From Actinomycetales bacterium (lineage in GTDB: Bacteria > Actinomycetota > Actinomycetes > Actinomycetales > Cellulomonadaceae), in NCBI GenBank assembly GCA_020444245.1, contig JAHLLI010000002.1:234677-298676 (forward strand): DNA of 64,000 bases, given 5' to 3'. The notes beneath the pieces were generated by a model. That model saw only the letters and a program-made list of their open reading frames with translations, searched no databases and was not told the origin of the DNA. A program made the translations under genes and the position numbers. Shown piece by piece: positions 13,174 through 21,207 of this stretch (position 1 is the first letter of the stretch; each line of letters starts with the position of its first letter).

Positions 13174-14745
13174 ATGCCCGCTACGTTCCCCTGGCTGACC
13201 ACCCTGATCGTGGTCCCCCTGGTGGGTGCCGCCCTGGTGTGGGCCCTGCCCGGCGCCGCCCGCCGGTTCGCCCGCCCGGTCGCGATCGGCGTCGCGCTGC
13301 TCGAGCTCGTGCTCGCCGTGGTCGCCGCGCTGTCCTTCGACACCTCGGCGGCCGGGACCCACCAGCTCACCGAGACGCACGCCTGGATCCCGTCCTTCGG
13401 GGTCAGCTACGCGGTGGGCATCGACGGCGTGGGCCTCGCCCTGGTCCTGCTGTCCGTGCTGCTGACCCCGCTGGTGCTGATCGCCGCGTGGCGCGAGCAC
13501 CCCGACGTCCACGACGACGGGCTGCCGGTGATCGGCGGCTCGCGGATCCGCACCTACGTCGCGCTGGTCCTGGTGCTCGAGTCCTTCATGGTCGCGGTGT
13601 TCTCCGCCCGCGACGTGTTCCTGTTCTACGTGCTGTTCGAGGCCATGCTGATCCCGGTCTACTTCATGATCGGCTCGTTCGGTGGGCTCCAGCGGCGGTA
13701 CGCGGCCGTGAAGTTCCTGCTCTTCTCGCTCGCCGGTGGCCTGATCATGCTGGCCGGCGTGATCACGCTGTACGTCCACGGCCCGCAGGGACCGCAGGGC
13801 TTCCTGGTCGACAACCTGGTCGGGCACCTGGACATGTCGGTGAGCACCGAGCGGCTGGTCTTCCTGGCGTTCTTCATCGCCTTCGCGATCAAGGCGCCGA
13901 TGTGGCCGGTGCACACCTGGCTGCCGGATACCGCCGAGGCCGCGCCGGTCGGCACGTCGGTGCTGCTCGTGGGCGTGCTGGACAAGGTGGGGACCTTCGG
14001 GATGCTCACCCTGTGCCTGCCCTTGTTCCCCGAGGCGTCGCGATGGGCGGCGCCGGTGATCGTCGTGCTCGCGGTGATCTCGATCCTGTACGGCGGCCTG
14101 CTGGCGATCGGCCAGGAGAACCTGCTGCGGCTGATCGCCTACACCTCGGTGAGCCACTTCGGCTTCATCGTGCTGGGCATCTTCGCGTTCACCTCGGTGA
14201 GCGTCCAGGGCGCCAGCCTGTACATGCTCAACCACGGGCTCTCGACGGGCGCGCTGTTCCTGGTCGCAGGCTTCCTCATCGCCCGGACCGGCAGCGCCCG
14301 GATCGCCGACCACGGCGGCCTGCAGAAGGTCGTCCCGGTGCTGGCCGGCACGTTCCTGGTCGCGGGCCTGTCCGCGCTGTCGCTGCCGGGCCTGTCGACG
14401 TTCGTCAGCGAGTTCCTCGTGCTGGTGGGCACGTTCGGGGCGCACAAGGCCGCGGCGGTGGTCGCGGCGTTCGGCGTCGTGCTCGCCGCCCTGTACATCC
14501 TGCTGACCTACCAGCGGGCGTTCACCGGGCCCACGCCCGAGAGGCTGTCCACGCTGCCGGACCTGTCCGTCCGCGAGCGGTGGGTCGTCGGGCCGCTGAT
14601 CGCCGCCATGCTCGTGCTCGGCTTCTACCCCGCGCCGGCGCTGGACCTCGTGCGTGACCCCGCCACCGTCACCCTCCAGCAGGTCGGCGTCGCGGACGTG
14701 ACCCCCACTCTCGCGAGCCCCTCCGACGACGGGAGCAACCAGTGA
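13174..14745 (+). CDS. nuoM: NADH-quinone oxidoreductase subunit M (proton-pumping)
   Basis: A 523-residue antiporter-like subunit. Signatures include FYVLFEAMLIPVYFMIG with the membrane glutamate, KAPMWPVHTWLPDTAEAAP and RLIAYTSVSHFGFIVLG. About 14 hydrophobic segments are visible, without the long lateral C-terminal helix of NuoL. The ATG is preceded by gagggaaagag. The stop overlaps the GTG of nuoN. Confidence 0.97.
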   Translation: MPATFPWLTTLIVVPLVGAALVWALPGAARRFARPVAIGVALLELVLAVVAALSFDTSAAGTHQLTETHAWIPSFGVSYAVGIDGVGLALVLLSVLLTPLVLIAAWREHPDVHDDGLPVIGGSRIRTYVALVLVLESFMVAVFSARDVFLFYVLFEAMLIPVYFMIGSFGGLQRRYAAVKFLLFSLAGGLIMLAGVITLYVHGPQGPQGFLVDNLVGHLDMSVSTERLVFLAFFIAFAIKAPMWPVHTWLPDTAEAAPVGTSVLLVGVLDKVGTFGMLTLCLPLFPEASRWAAPVIVVLAVISILYGGLLAIGQENLLRLIAYTSVSHFGFIVLGIFAFTSVSVQGASLYMLNHGLSTGALFLVAGFLIARTGSARIADHGGLQKVVPVLAGTFLVAGLSALSLPGLSTFVSEFLVLVGTFGAHKAAAVVAAFGVVLAALYILLTYQRAFTGPTPERLSTLPDLSVRERWVVGPLIAAMLVLGFYPAPALDLVRDPATVTLQQVGVADVTPTLASPSDDGSNQ

Positions 14746-16325
14746 GCTTCACCCCGCCCCAGGTCGCCTGGGGCGCCCTCGCCCCCGTCATCGCGGTGCT
14801 CGGCGCCGGGGTGCTCGGCGTGCTCGTCGAGGCCTTCGTGCCGGCCCGGGCCCGGCGCTGGACCCAGTTCGGCCTGACGACGGTCGCGCTCGCCGCGGCC
14901 GGCGTGGCGCTCGCGGCGCTGTGGCCCAAGACCGCGGAGTCCGCAGGCGGCGGCGTCGTGGTGCTCGGCGGCTCGATGATCCTGGACCGGCCCGCGCTGC
15001 TGCTGCAGGCCCTGCTGGTGCTGCTCGGCCTGCTCAGCGCGCTGGTGATGGCCGACCGGACCGACGCCGGTCAGGACGCGTTCGCGCCGTCGGGCGCGGC
15101 GGTGCCCGGCTCGGACTACGAGCGGGTGGCCACCGCGCGCGGGCTCGCGCAGACCGAGGTCTTCCCGCTCATGCTGTTCGCCCTCGGCGGGATGATGATC
15201 TTCCCCGCGGCCGGTGACCTGCTGACCCTGTTCGTGGCGCTCGAGGTGCTCTCGTTGCCGCTGTACCTGCTCACCGGCCTGGCCCGCCGGCGCCGCCTGC
15301 TGAGCCAGGAGGCGTCGATGAAGTACTTCCTGCTGGGCGCCTTCGCCTCGGCGATCCTGCTGTTCGGCATCGCCCTGCTCTACGGGTTCTCCGGCTCGGT
15401 GACGCTGTCGGCGATCTCCGACGCGGTCGGGTCGACTGCCGGGTTCGACCCGCTGCTCATCGCGGGGCTGGCCATGGTGATGGTGGGCCTGCTGTTCAAG
15501 GTCGGCGCGGTGCCGTTCCACTCCTGGACCCCGGACGTGTACCAGGGCGCACCGACTCCCGTGACCGGGTTCATGGCCGCGTGCACCAAGGTCGCCGCGT
15601 TCGGCGCCCTCCTGCGCCTGGTCTACGTGGTCGCGGCCCCGCTGCAGTGGGACGTCATCCCGCTGCTGTGGGCGATCGCCGCGCTGACCATGGTGGTCGG
15701 GACCGTGATCGCGCTGGTCCAGACGGACATCAAGCGGCTGCTCGCATACTCCTCGATCGCGCACGCCGGGTTCGTCCTGGTGGGCGTCGTGGCGCTGCAG
15801 CAGGCCGGAATCTCCGGCGTGATGTTCTACCTGATGGCCTACGGCCTGGCCACGATCGGTGCGTTCGCCGTCGTCACGCTGGTGCGCGAGGTGAACGAGG
15901 GGCCGGGCGGGCCGGTGGTCGCCGAGGCGACCGCGCTGACCCAGTGGACCGGGCTCGGCCGGCGCCACCCGCTGCTGGCCGTCACGTTCACGCTGTTCCT
16001 GCTCTCCTTCGCGGGCATCCCGCTGACCGCCGGGTTCATCGGGAAGTACGCGGTGTTCTCGGCGATCGTGGCCGGCGGGCAGGCCTGGCTGGCGGTGCTC
16101 GGCGTGCTCGCCTCGGCCGCCGCGGTCTTCTTCTACGTGTGGATCATCGTGGTGATGTTCTTCAAGGAGCCCGACCCGAGCGTCGAGCGCACCACCACCG
16201 TCGTCCGCTCGGAGGGCCTGACCGCCGTGGCGATCGGCGTGGCGGCCGTGGGCACCGTGGCGCTCGGCGTGCTGCCGGCCTGGGCCGTCGACCTGTTCGA
16301 CAGTGCGGCGGTCTTCGTCCGGTGA
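14742..16325 (+). CDS. nuoN: NADH-quinone oxidoreductase subunit N (proton-pumping)
   Basis: A 527-residue antiporter-like subunit and last member of the complex I set. Landmarks are FVALEVLSLPLYLLTGLAR, KVGAVPFHSWTPDVYQGAP and RLLAYSSIAHAGFVLVG. The GTG start overlaps the nuoM stop (GTGA), and the stop overlaps the GTG of a polyprenyl diphosphate synthase, so the operon does not end here. Confidence 0.96.
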   Translation: MSFTPPQVAWGALAPVIAVLGAGVLGVLVEAFVPARARRWTQFGLTTVALAAAGVALAALWPKTAESAGGGVVVLGGSMILDRPALLLQALLVLLGLLSALVMADRTDAGQDAFAPSGAAVPGSDYERVATARGLAQTEVFPLMLFALGGMMIFPAAGDLLTLFVALEVLSLPLYLLTGLARRRRLLSQEASMKYFLLGAFASAILLFGIALLYGFSGSVTLSAISDAVGSTAGFDPLLIAGLAMVMVGLLFKVGAVPFHSWTPDVYQGAPTPVTGFMAACTKVAAFGALLRLVYVVAAPLQWDVIPLLWAIAALTMVVGTVIALVQTDIKRLLAYSSIAHAGFVLVGVVALQQAGISGVMFYLMAYGLATIGAFAVVTLVREVNEGPGGPVVAEATALTQWTGLGRRHPLLAVTFTLFLLSFAGIPLTAGFIGKYAVFSAIVAGGQAWLAVLGVLASAAAVFFYVWIIVVMFFKEPDPSVERTTTVVRSEGLTAVAIGVAAVGTVALGVLPAWAVDLFDSAAVFVR

Positions 16326-17323
16326 CGACCTCGCTCCCGCTGACCGACGCCGGGCTCGCGGGCCGGCTGACCGACCGGCTCGCGCTGGTCGAGCAGCGGC
16401 TGCTCGAGGCCGCGTCGCACGCCGACCACCTGGCCGACGCGACGTCGCGTCACCTGGTCAGCGCCGGCGGCAAGCGGCTACGGCCCCTGCTGACCCTGCT
16501 CACCGCGGAGCTGGGTGACGGCTCCGACCCCCGGGTGCTCGACGCCGCCGTGGTGGTCGAGCTCACTCACCTGGCCACCCTCTACCACGACGACGTGATG
16601 GACTCCGCCCCGGTGCGGCGCGGGGCCCCTGCGGCGCAGGAGGTGTGGGGCAACCAGGTCGCGATCCTCACCGGCGACCTGCTGCTGGCGAAGGCATCGG
16701 CACTCACCGCACGGCTGGGGCCGGACGCGGTCCTCATCCAGGCGGAGACCTTCGAGCGACTGTGCCTGGGCCAGCTGCACGAGACCGTCGGGCCCACCGA
16801 CGGGGCCGACCCGGTCGACCACTACCTCCAGGTGCTCGCGGACAAGACCGGGTCGTTGATCGCGACGTCGGCGCGCTACGGCGCGCTGTTCGCGGGGTGC
16901 GACCCGGAGGCTATCGCGACGGTCACGACCTACGGCGAGAAGATCGGGCTGGCCTTCCAGCTCGCCGACGACGTCATCGACCTCACCGACGACGGCGGCC
17001 TCACCGGCAAGCGACCGGGAACCGACCTGCGCGAGCACGTGCCGACCATGCCGGCCCTGCTGCTGCGCAGGCTGGTCGCGTCCGACGCCGCCACCGACGC
17101 CGACCGGCGGGTCCTGGACCTGCTGGACGGCGACCTGTCCGACGACGACGACCTGGCCGACGCGGTGCGCGCGCTGCGCGAGCACCCGGTCACCGAACGC
17201 ACCCGGGAGGCCTCGGAGGCCCGCGCCAACGAGGCCGTCGAGGCGCTCGCGGACCTGCCGGCGGGCCCGGTGCGCGACTCCCTGGCGCTGTTCGCACGGT
17301 CGCTCGTGGAACGGTCCGCCTGA
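16322..17323 (+). CDS. trans-Polyprenyl diphosphate synthase
   Basis: A 333-residue all-helical prenyltransferase that condenses isopentenyl diphosphate onto an allylic primer; the likely product is the menaquinone side chain, since it is coupled to the complex I operon. The start motif GGKRLRPLL is at about residue 50, the first aspartate-rich motif appears as LYHDDVMDSAPVRRG (about residue 88) and the second as FQLADDVIDL (about residue 215). The GTG start overlaps the nuoN stop (GTGA). Chain length cannot be read from the sequence with confidence. The region C-terminal to residue 250 is acidic and divergent. Confidence 0.92.
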   Translation: MTTSLPLTDAGLAGRLTDRLALVEQRLLEAASHADHLADATSRHLVSAGGKRLRPLLTLLTAELGDGSDPRVLDAAVVVELTHLATLYHDDVMDSAPVRRGAPAAQEVWGNQVAILTGDLLLAKASALTARLGPDAVLIQAETFERLCLGQLHETVGPTDGADPVDHYLQVLADKTGSLIATSARYGALFAGCDPEAIATVTTYGEKIGLAFQLADDVIDLTDDGGLTGKRPGTDLREHVPTMPALLLRRLVASDAATDADRRVLDLLDGDLSDDDDLADAVRALREHPVTERTREASEARANEAVEALADLPAGPVRDSLALFARSLVERSA

Positions 17324-17423
17324 CCGTCGGCCGGAACGGGACGACCCGGACGCCGCGGGACGAAACTCCTCGCCCTCCGGGGCTTCAGACCGGGCCCGCA
17401 TGCGCCGATGACCAGTCGGGGAC

Positions 17424-17439
17424 GTTCACCCGTTCGGGC
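17424..17439 (+). promoter_or_regulatory. Copy 1 of a shared 16-base upstream motif
   Basis: The sequence GTTCACCCGTTCGGGC lies 54 bases before the PP2C start codon. The identical 16 bases recur at 31515-31530 upstream of the RDD-FHA gene, and I saw no other full copy. It contains the short inverted repeat CCCG-TT-CGGG. It could be an operator or part of a promoter recognised by a specific sigma factor; the sequence alone does not decide. Confidence 0.5.
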
Positions 17440-17492
17440 CATACCTGCGCCCGGTGCGGAGACGTCACGAGCGGGCGGACGGAGGTGGGCGG

Positions 17493-18326
17493 ATGCGGAC
17501 CACGTGGGGGTCGGCGACGGACTGCGGACCGTTCCGCCGGCTGAACGAGGACGCCCTGCTGGCCTACCCGCCGCTGTTCGTGGTGGCCGACGGGATGGGC
17601 GGCCACGACGCCGGTGAGGTCGCCTCCCGGATCGCCGTCGAGGAGGCCGGTCAGCTCGCCGGGCGCCCGGAGGTCACGGCCGACGACGTGCACACGATCG
17701 TCCGTGCGATCTCCGCCCGGGTCCGCGCCGTGGTGCCCGACGGGCGCACCGTGGGCACCACGTTCGCGGGTGTCGGGATCGCGCGCCACGAGGGCGGCTC
17801 GTACTGGCTGGTGTTCAACATCGGCGACTCACGGGTCTACCGGTACGCCGACGCCGGGCTCACCCAGATCAGCGTCGACCACTCGGTGGTCCAGGAGCTC
17901 GTGGACCGCGGCGTGATCGGCGCGGCCGAGGCGCTGCACCACCCGGACCGGCACGTCATCACGCGCGCGATCGGGACCGGGCCCGACCCCGACCCCGACT
18001 ACTGGCTCATCCCGGCGGGCGCCGCCGACCGGATGCTCGTGTGCACCGACGGCCTGACCGACGAGCTCGCCGACGACGAGATCGCCGAGCTGCTGGCCTC
18101 GTCACCGGACCCGCAGGTCGCCGCGGAGCGACTGGTGGATGCCGCGGTCGAGCGCGGCGGGCGCGACAACGTCACCGCCATCGTGGTGGACGTCGCCGCG
18201 TCCCGGGCCGGCGACGACGACAGCACCGCCGAGGCCCACCGCGAGCCGCGCGGCTGGGACGAGGCCGCCGACGGCAGCACCAACCCACGTCAGTCCCGTG
18301 CCCGTGTCCCGGAGGTGGACCGATGA
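17493..18326 (+). CDS. PP2C-family Ser/Thr protein phosphatase
   Basis: A 277-residue cytoplasmic metal-dependent phosphatase that should reverse the phosphorylation made by the kinase two genes downstream. All the catalytic landmarks are intact: VVADGMGGHDAGEVAS (metal-binding Asp, about residue 31), FNIGDSRVYRY, SVDHSVVQELVDRG, CTDGLTDELADDE and GGRDNVTAIVVDV. I start at the ATG at 17493, which follows ggaggtggg; the frame is open 13 codons further up. It opens the signalling operon, and its end overlaps the FHA gene (ATGA). Confidence 0.95.
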   Translation: MRTTWGSATDCGPFRRLNEDALLAYPPLFVVADGMGGHDAGEVASRIAVEEAGQLAGRPEVTADDVHTIVRAISARVRAVVPDGRTVGTTFAGVGIARHEGGSYWLVFNIGDSRVYRYADAGLTQISVDHSVVQELVDRGVIGAAEALHHPDRHVITRAIGTGPDPDPDYWLIPAGAADRMLVCTDGLTDELADDEIAELLASSPDPQVAAERLVDAAVERGGRDNVTAIVVDVAASRAGDDDSTAEAHREPRGWDEAADGSTNPRQSRARVPEVDR

Positions 18327-19618
18327 GAACCGACTACGTCCCGGGTGACGGCCTCGCCGTGGTCGTGGACGGCACCGTGGCGCTGCTCCCCGACGGGTGC
18401 CCGCCCGAGCTGCTGGACGCGCTGTGGGCATCGATGCTCAGCGGCGGCCCGCTGACCGACCATCTCCAGGTCCTGCTCGGCCCCGGCCTCGTCGCCGCTC
18501 CCGCGTTCGCGATCGTGCGGCTCACCGACGGCGCCGCCCATGTGGTGGTCCGCGGCAGCGCGCGAGCGGAGCTCACCGCCGACGGCCGGACCGTCACGGT
18601 CGGCGCGTCGCACGTGTCGACCTGGGCCGAGGACCTGCTGCCGGCTGCCGAGAAGGTCCGGCTGACCAGTGGGGTCTCCACCGGTGGTCGGCCGCTACCC
18701 GTGCACGCCGCGGTGGTCCCGGCGGCCGAGGTGTGCCTCGCCGTCACCGCGAGGGACCAGGTGGGTCCGCCCGCCCCCGAGCCCGAGTCCGAGGTCGAGA
18801 CCACGCTCGGACGGCCGACCGTCGGCGCGCCGCGCCCGGCCCGCGCGCCGGAGCCCGCGCCCGCCCCGGCCGCGCCGCCCGTGCGGGAGGCCGCGACGCC
18901 GCCCGATCGCGCTTTCGACGACGAGTCGGTCGAGGACGACGAGGACGCCATGGTGGCGGCGGCGGTCCCCGCGTGGGAGCCCGTCCGGCCCCTGCGCGTC
19001 GAGCACCTGGGTGGCCGCGCGCCGCTCGCCGCCGGCCGTCCCGGGCCGACCACCGTGGTCGGTGCGCCCGCGCCTGCGCCCGTCGAACCGGTCGCGGAGC
19101 CGGCCTCCGAGCCCGACCGGTCGATGACGCCGCCGGCCGCGGACCCGCACCGGCTCTCCGAGGACCACGACGGGTTGACCGTGCTCAGCTCCGACATGGT
19201 CGCGCTGCGCCGCCAGCTGCCCGACTGGGCCGGTGACGCCGTGCCCCAGCTGAGCGTGCCCACGCCCCACACCCGCGCGCCGGCCAAGCTGCTGATGTCC
19301 ACGGGCCTGGTGGTCTCGCTCAACCGGCCGGTCCTGATCGGCCGGGCGCCGCAGGTGACCCGGGTGACGGGCAACGAGATCCCGCGGCTGATCACGGTGG
19401 CGAGCCCCAACCAGGACATCTCGCGCACGCACTGCGAGGTGCGGATGGACGGCGACGACGTCGTGGTGACCGATCTGCGGTCGACCAACGGCGTGCTGCT
19501 GCTGCGTCAGGGCTCGGGCGCCCAGCGTCTGCACCCCGGCGAGCCCACCGTCGTCGAGCCCGGTGTGGTCGTCGACCTCGGCGAGGGCGTGACCTTCCTC
19601 GTGGAGGCCGGTGGGTGA
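18323..19618 (+). CDS. FHA-domain phosphothreonine-binding protein
   Basis: A 431-residue protein with three parts. Residues 1-155 form a beta-rich domain that I do not recognise. Residues 155-310 are a Pro/Ala/Glu-rich linker, likely disordered and a plausible kinase target. Residues 325-425 are a forkhead-associated domain with the binding residues in place: LIGRAP (Gly-Arg), DISRTHCEV (Ser and His) and RSTNGVLLL (Asn). FHA domains read phosphothreonine, so this is likely an effector of the adjoining kinase. There is no membrane segment. The start overlaps the phosphatase stop and the end overlaps the kinase GTG. Confidence 0.9.
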   Translation: MRTDYVPGDGLAVVVDGTVALLPDGCPPELLDALWASMLSGGPLTDHLQVLLGPGLVAAPAFAIVRLTDGAAHVVVRGSARAELTADGRTVTVGASHVSTWAEDLLPAAEKVRLTSGVSTGGRPLPVHAAVVPAAEVCLAVTARDQVGPPAPEPESEVETTLGRPTVGAPRPARAPEPAPAPAAPPVREAATPPDRAFDDESVEDDEDAMVAAAVPAWEPVRPLRVEHLGGRAPLAAGRPGPTTVVGAPAPAPVEPVAEPASEPDRSMTPPAADPHRLSEDHDGLTVLSSDMVALRRQLPDWAGDAVPQLSVPTPHTRAPAKLLMSTGLVVSLNRPVLIGRAPQVTRVTGNEIPRLITVASPNQDISRTHCEVRMDGDDVVVTDLRSTNGVLLLRQGSGAQRLHPGEPTVVEPGVVVDLGEGVTFLVEAGG

Positions 19619-21207
19619 CCAGTCGTCGCGAGGCCTCGCAGCCGCCCGTCATCCCCGGCTACACCTATGTGCGGCTCCTGGGGATGGGCGGCTTCGCGGA
19701 CGTGTTCCTCTACCGCCAGCAGATGCCTCGGCGCCAGGTGGCGGTCAAGGTGCTGCTCGCGGCCTCGTTGGACGACGCGGCGCGGGCGAGGTTCCGCGCG
19801 GAGGCCGACATCATGGCCTCGCTGTCCCACCACCCCTCGATCGTCACGGTCTACCAGGCGGACGTCGCGTCCGACGGTCGGCCGTACCTGGTCATGGAGT
19901 ACTGCTCGCGGCCCGGTCTGGCCCAGCGCTACCGGGCCGAGCGGATGAGTCTTGCCGAGGTCCTGCGGATCGGGATCCGGCTCGCGTCCGCGGTGGAGAC
20001 CGCGCATCGGGCCGGGGTGCTGCACCGGGACATCAAGCCGGCGAACGTCCTGGTCACCGACTTCGGGTGGCCGGCGCTGACCGACTTCGGCATCGCCGCG
20101 ACAGCCGGGTTCGGGGCGGGCCAGATGGTCGGGATGTCGATCCCGTGGTCGCCACCGGAGATGCTCGCCGACGAGCCGGGCGGCGACGTGCGCTCGGACG
20201 TCTACTCGCTCGCCGCGACGATCTTCTCGCTCCTGGCGCGCCGCTCGCCGTTCGAGGTGGCCGACGGGTCGAACTCGGCGGCGGACCTGATCTCGCGGAT
20301 CGAGCGCGGCGCACTCGGCACGACCGGTCGCGGCGACGTGCCCGAGTCGTTGCAGCACGTGCTGGCCCGTGCGATGGCGCGCGACCCCGCGCAGCGCTAC
20401 CACTCCGCGATCGCGCTCGCCCGGGCGCTGCAGCAGGTCGAGGCGGAGCTGATGCTCCCCCTGACCCCGCTCGACCTGCCCGACGAGGCGCCGGTCCCGG
20501 CACAGCCCGACCCGGACACGGAGGCTGACCAGGCCACCAGGCTGCGCCCCGTGCGGACCGTCTCGCCCGAGGCCACCGACCAGCTCGCGTTCGCCGCGGC
20601 GCGGGACCGGGACCGGGCCGTCGAGGCGGCCCCCGCGCCCGAGGCGGACGTCGACCCCGCCGCGTCCGTGGCCGAGCCGTCCGTGGCCGAGCCGTCCGTC
20701 GGCGAGCCGGACGACCACGTCGACGTCCCGGAGAGCTGGCGGCGCCATGCCGCCGAGCTGGAGGCCGCCCGTCCTGAGCCCGAGCGGCCGCGTCGGGCCC
20801 TGGCGCGCGCGGTCGCAGCCGGCATCGCAGGGGGGCTGGTCCTCACCGCGCTGGTGGTCGCCGTCGTGCTCGCCTTCGACCAGCCGCGGACGGGCGAGGA
20901 CCCGACCCCGAGCCGGACGTCCACGCCGGTGGTCACCGGCGCCGCGGTCCCCGCCCCCGTGGGCCTGACCTCGGCAGTGACCGATGCCGGCGTCGTGTTC
21001 ACCTGGACCAACCCGAGCCCCGAGCCCGGCGACCGGTACCTGTGGGGCCGCGCCGAGGCCGGGCGGGCGACCACGCTCGAGGTCATCGACGTACCGACGG
21101 TCACCGTGGAGCCCGGGGCGCCCGGTCCGGTGTGCATCGAGGTCGCCATCGTGCGCAGCGACGGGCGCTACACCACCGATCCGGCCACGGGGTGCTCGGA
21201 CGGATGA
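19615..21207 (+). CDS. Transmembrane Ser/Thr protein kinase
   Basis: A 530-residue receptor-like kinase of the PknB type. The kinase domain covers about residues 12-290 and looks active: glycine loop LLGMGGFADVF (about residue 20), ATP-binding Lys in VAVKVLL, catalytic HRDIKPANVL (about residue 136), DFG in LTDFGIAA (about residue 156) and SPPEML. A Pro/Glu-rich juxtamembrane linker holds short repeats (VAEPS twice, then VGEPD). One membrane helix lies at about residues 398-421, followed by an outside domain of about 100 residues that reads like a single FN3-type fold and contains two cysteines. PASTA repeats are absent. The GTG overlaps the FHA gene stop. Confidence 0.94.
   Translation: MTSRREASQPPVIPGYTYVRLLGMGGFADVFLYRQQMPRRQVAVKVLLAASLDDAARARFRAEADIMASLSHHPSIVTVYQADVASDGRPYLVMEYCSRPGLAQRYRAERMSLAEVLRIGIRLASAVETAHRAGVLHRDIKPANVLVTDFGWPALTDFGIAATAGFGAGQMVGMSIPWSPPEMLADEPGGDVRSDVYSLAATIFSLLARRSPFEVADGSNSAADLISRIERGALGTTGRGDVPESLQHVLARAMARDPAQRYHSAIALARALQQVEAELMLPLTPLDLPDEAPVPAQPDPDTEADQATRLRPVRTVSPEATDQLAFAAARDRDRAVEAAPAPEADVDPAASVAEPSVAEPSVGEPDDHVDVPESWRRHAAELEAARPEPERPRRALARAVAAGIAGGLVLTALVVAVVLAFDQPRTGEDPTPSRTSTPVVTGAAVPAPVGLTSAVTDAGVVFTWTNPSPEPGDRYLWGRAEAGRATTLEVIDVPTVTVEPGAPGPVCIEVAIVRSDGRYTTDPATGCSDG

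Noticed and set aside
17324..17492. Small gene between the polyprenyl synthase and PP2C genes
   Set aside because: No frame with a ribosome site or conserved sequence; the gap is better explained as promoter region with the shared motif.
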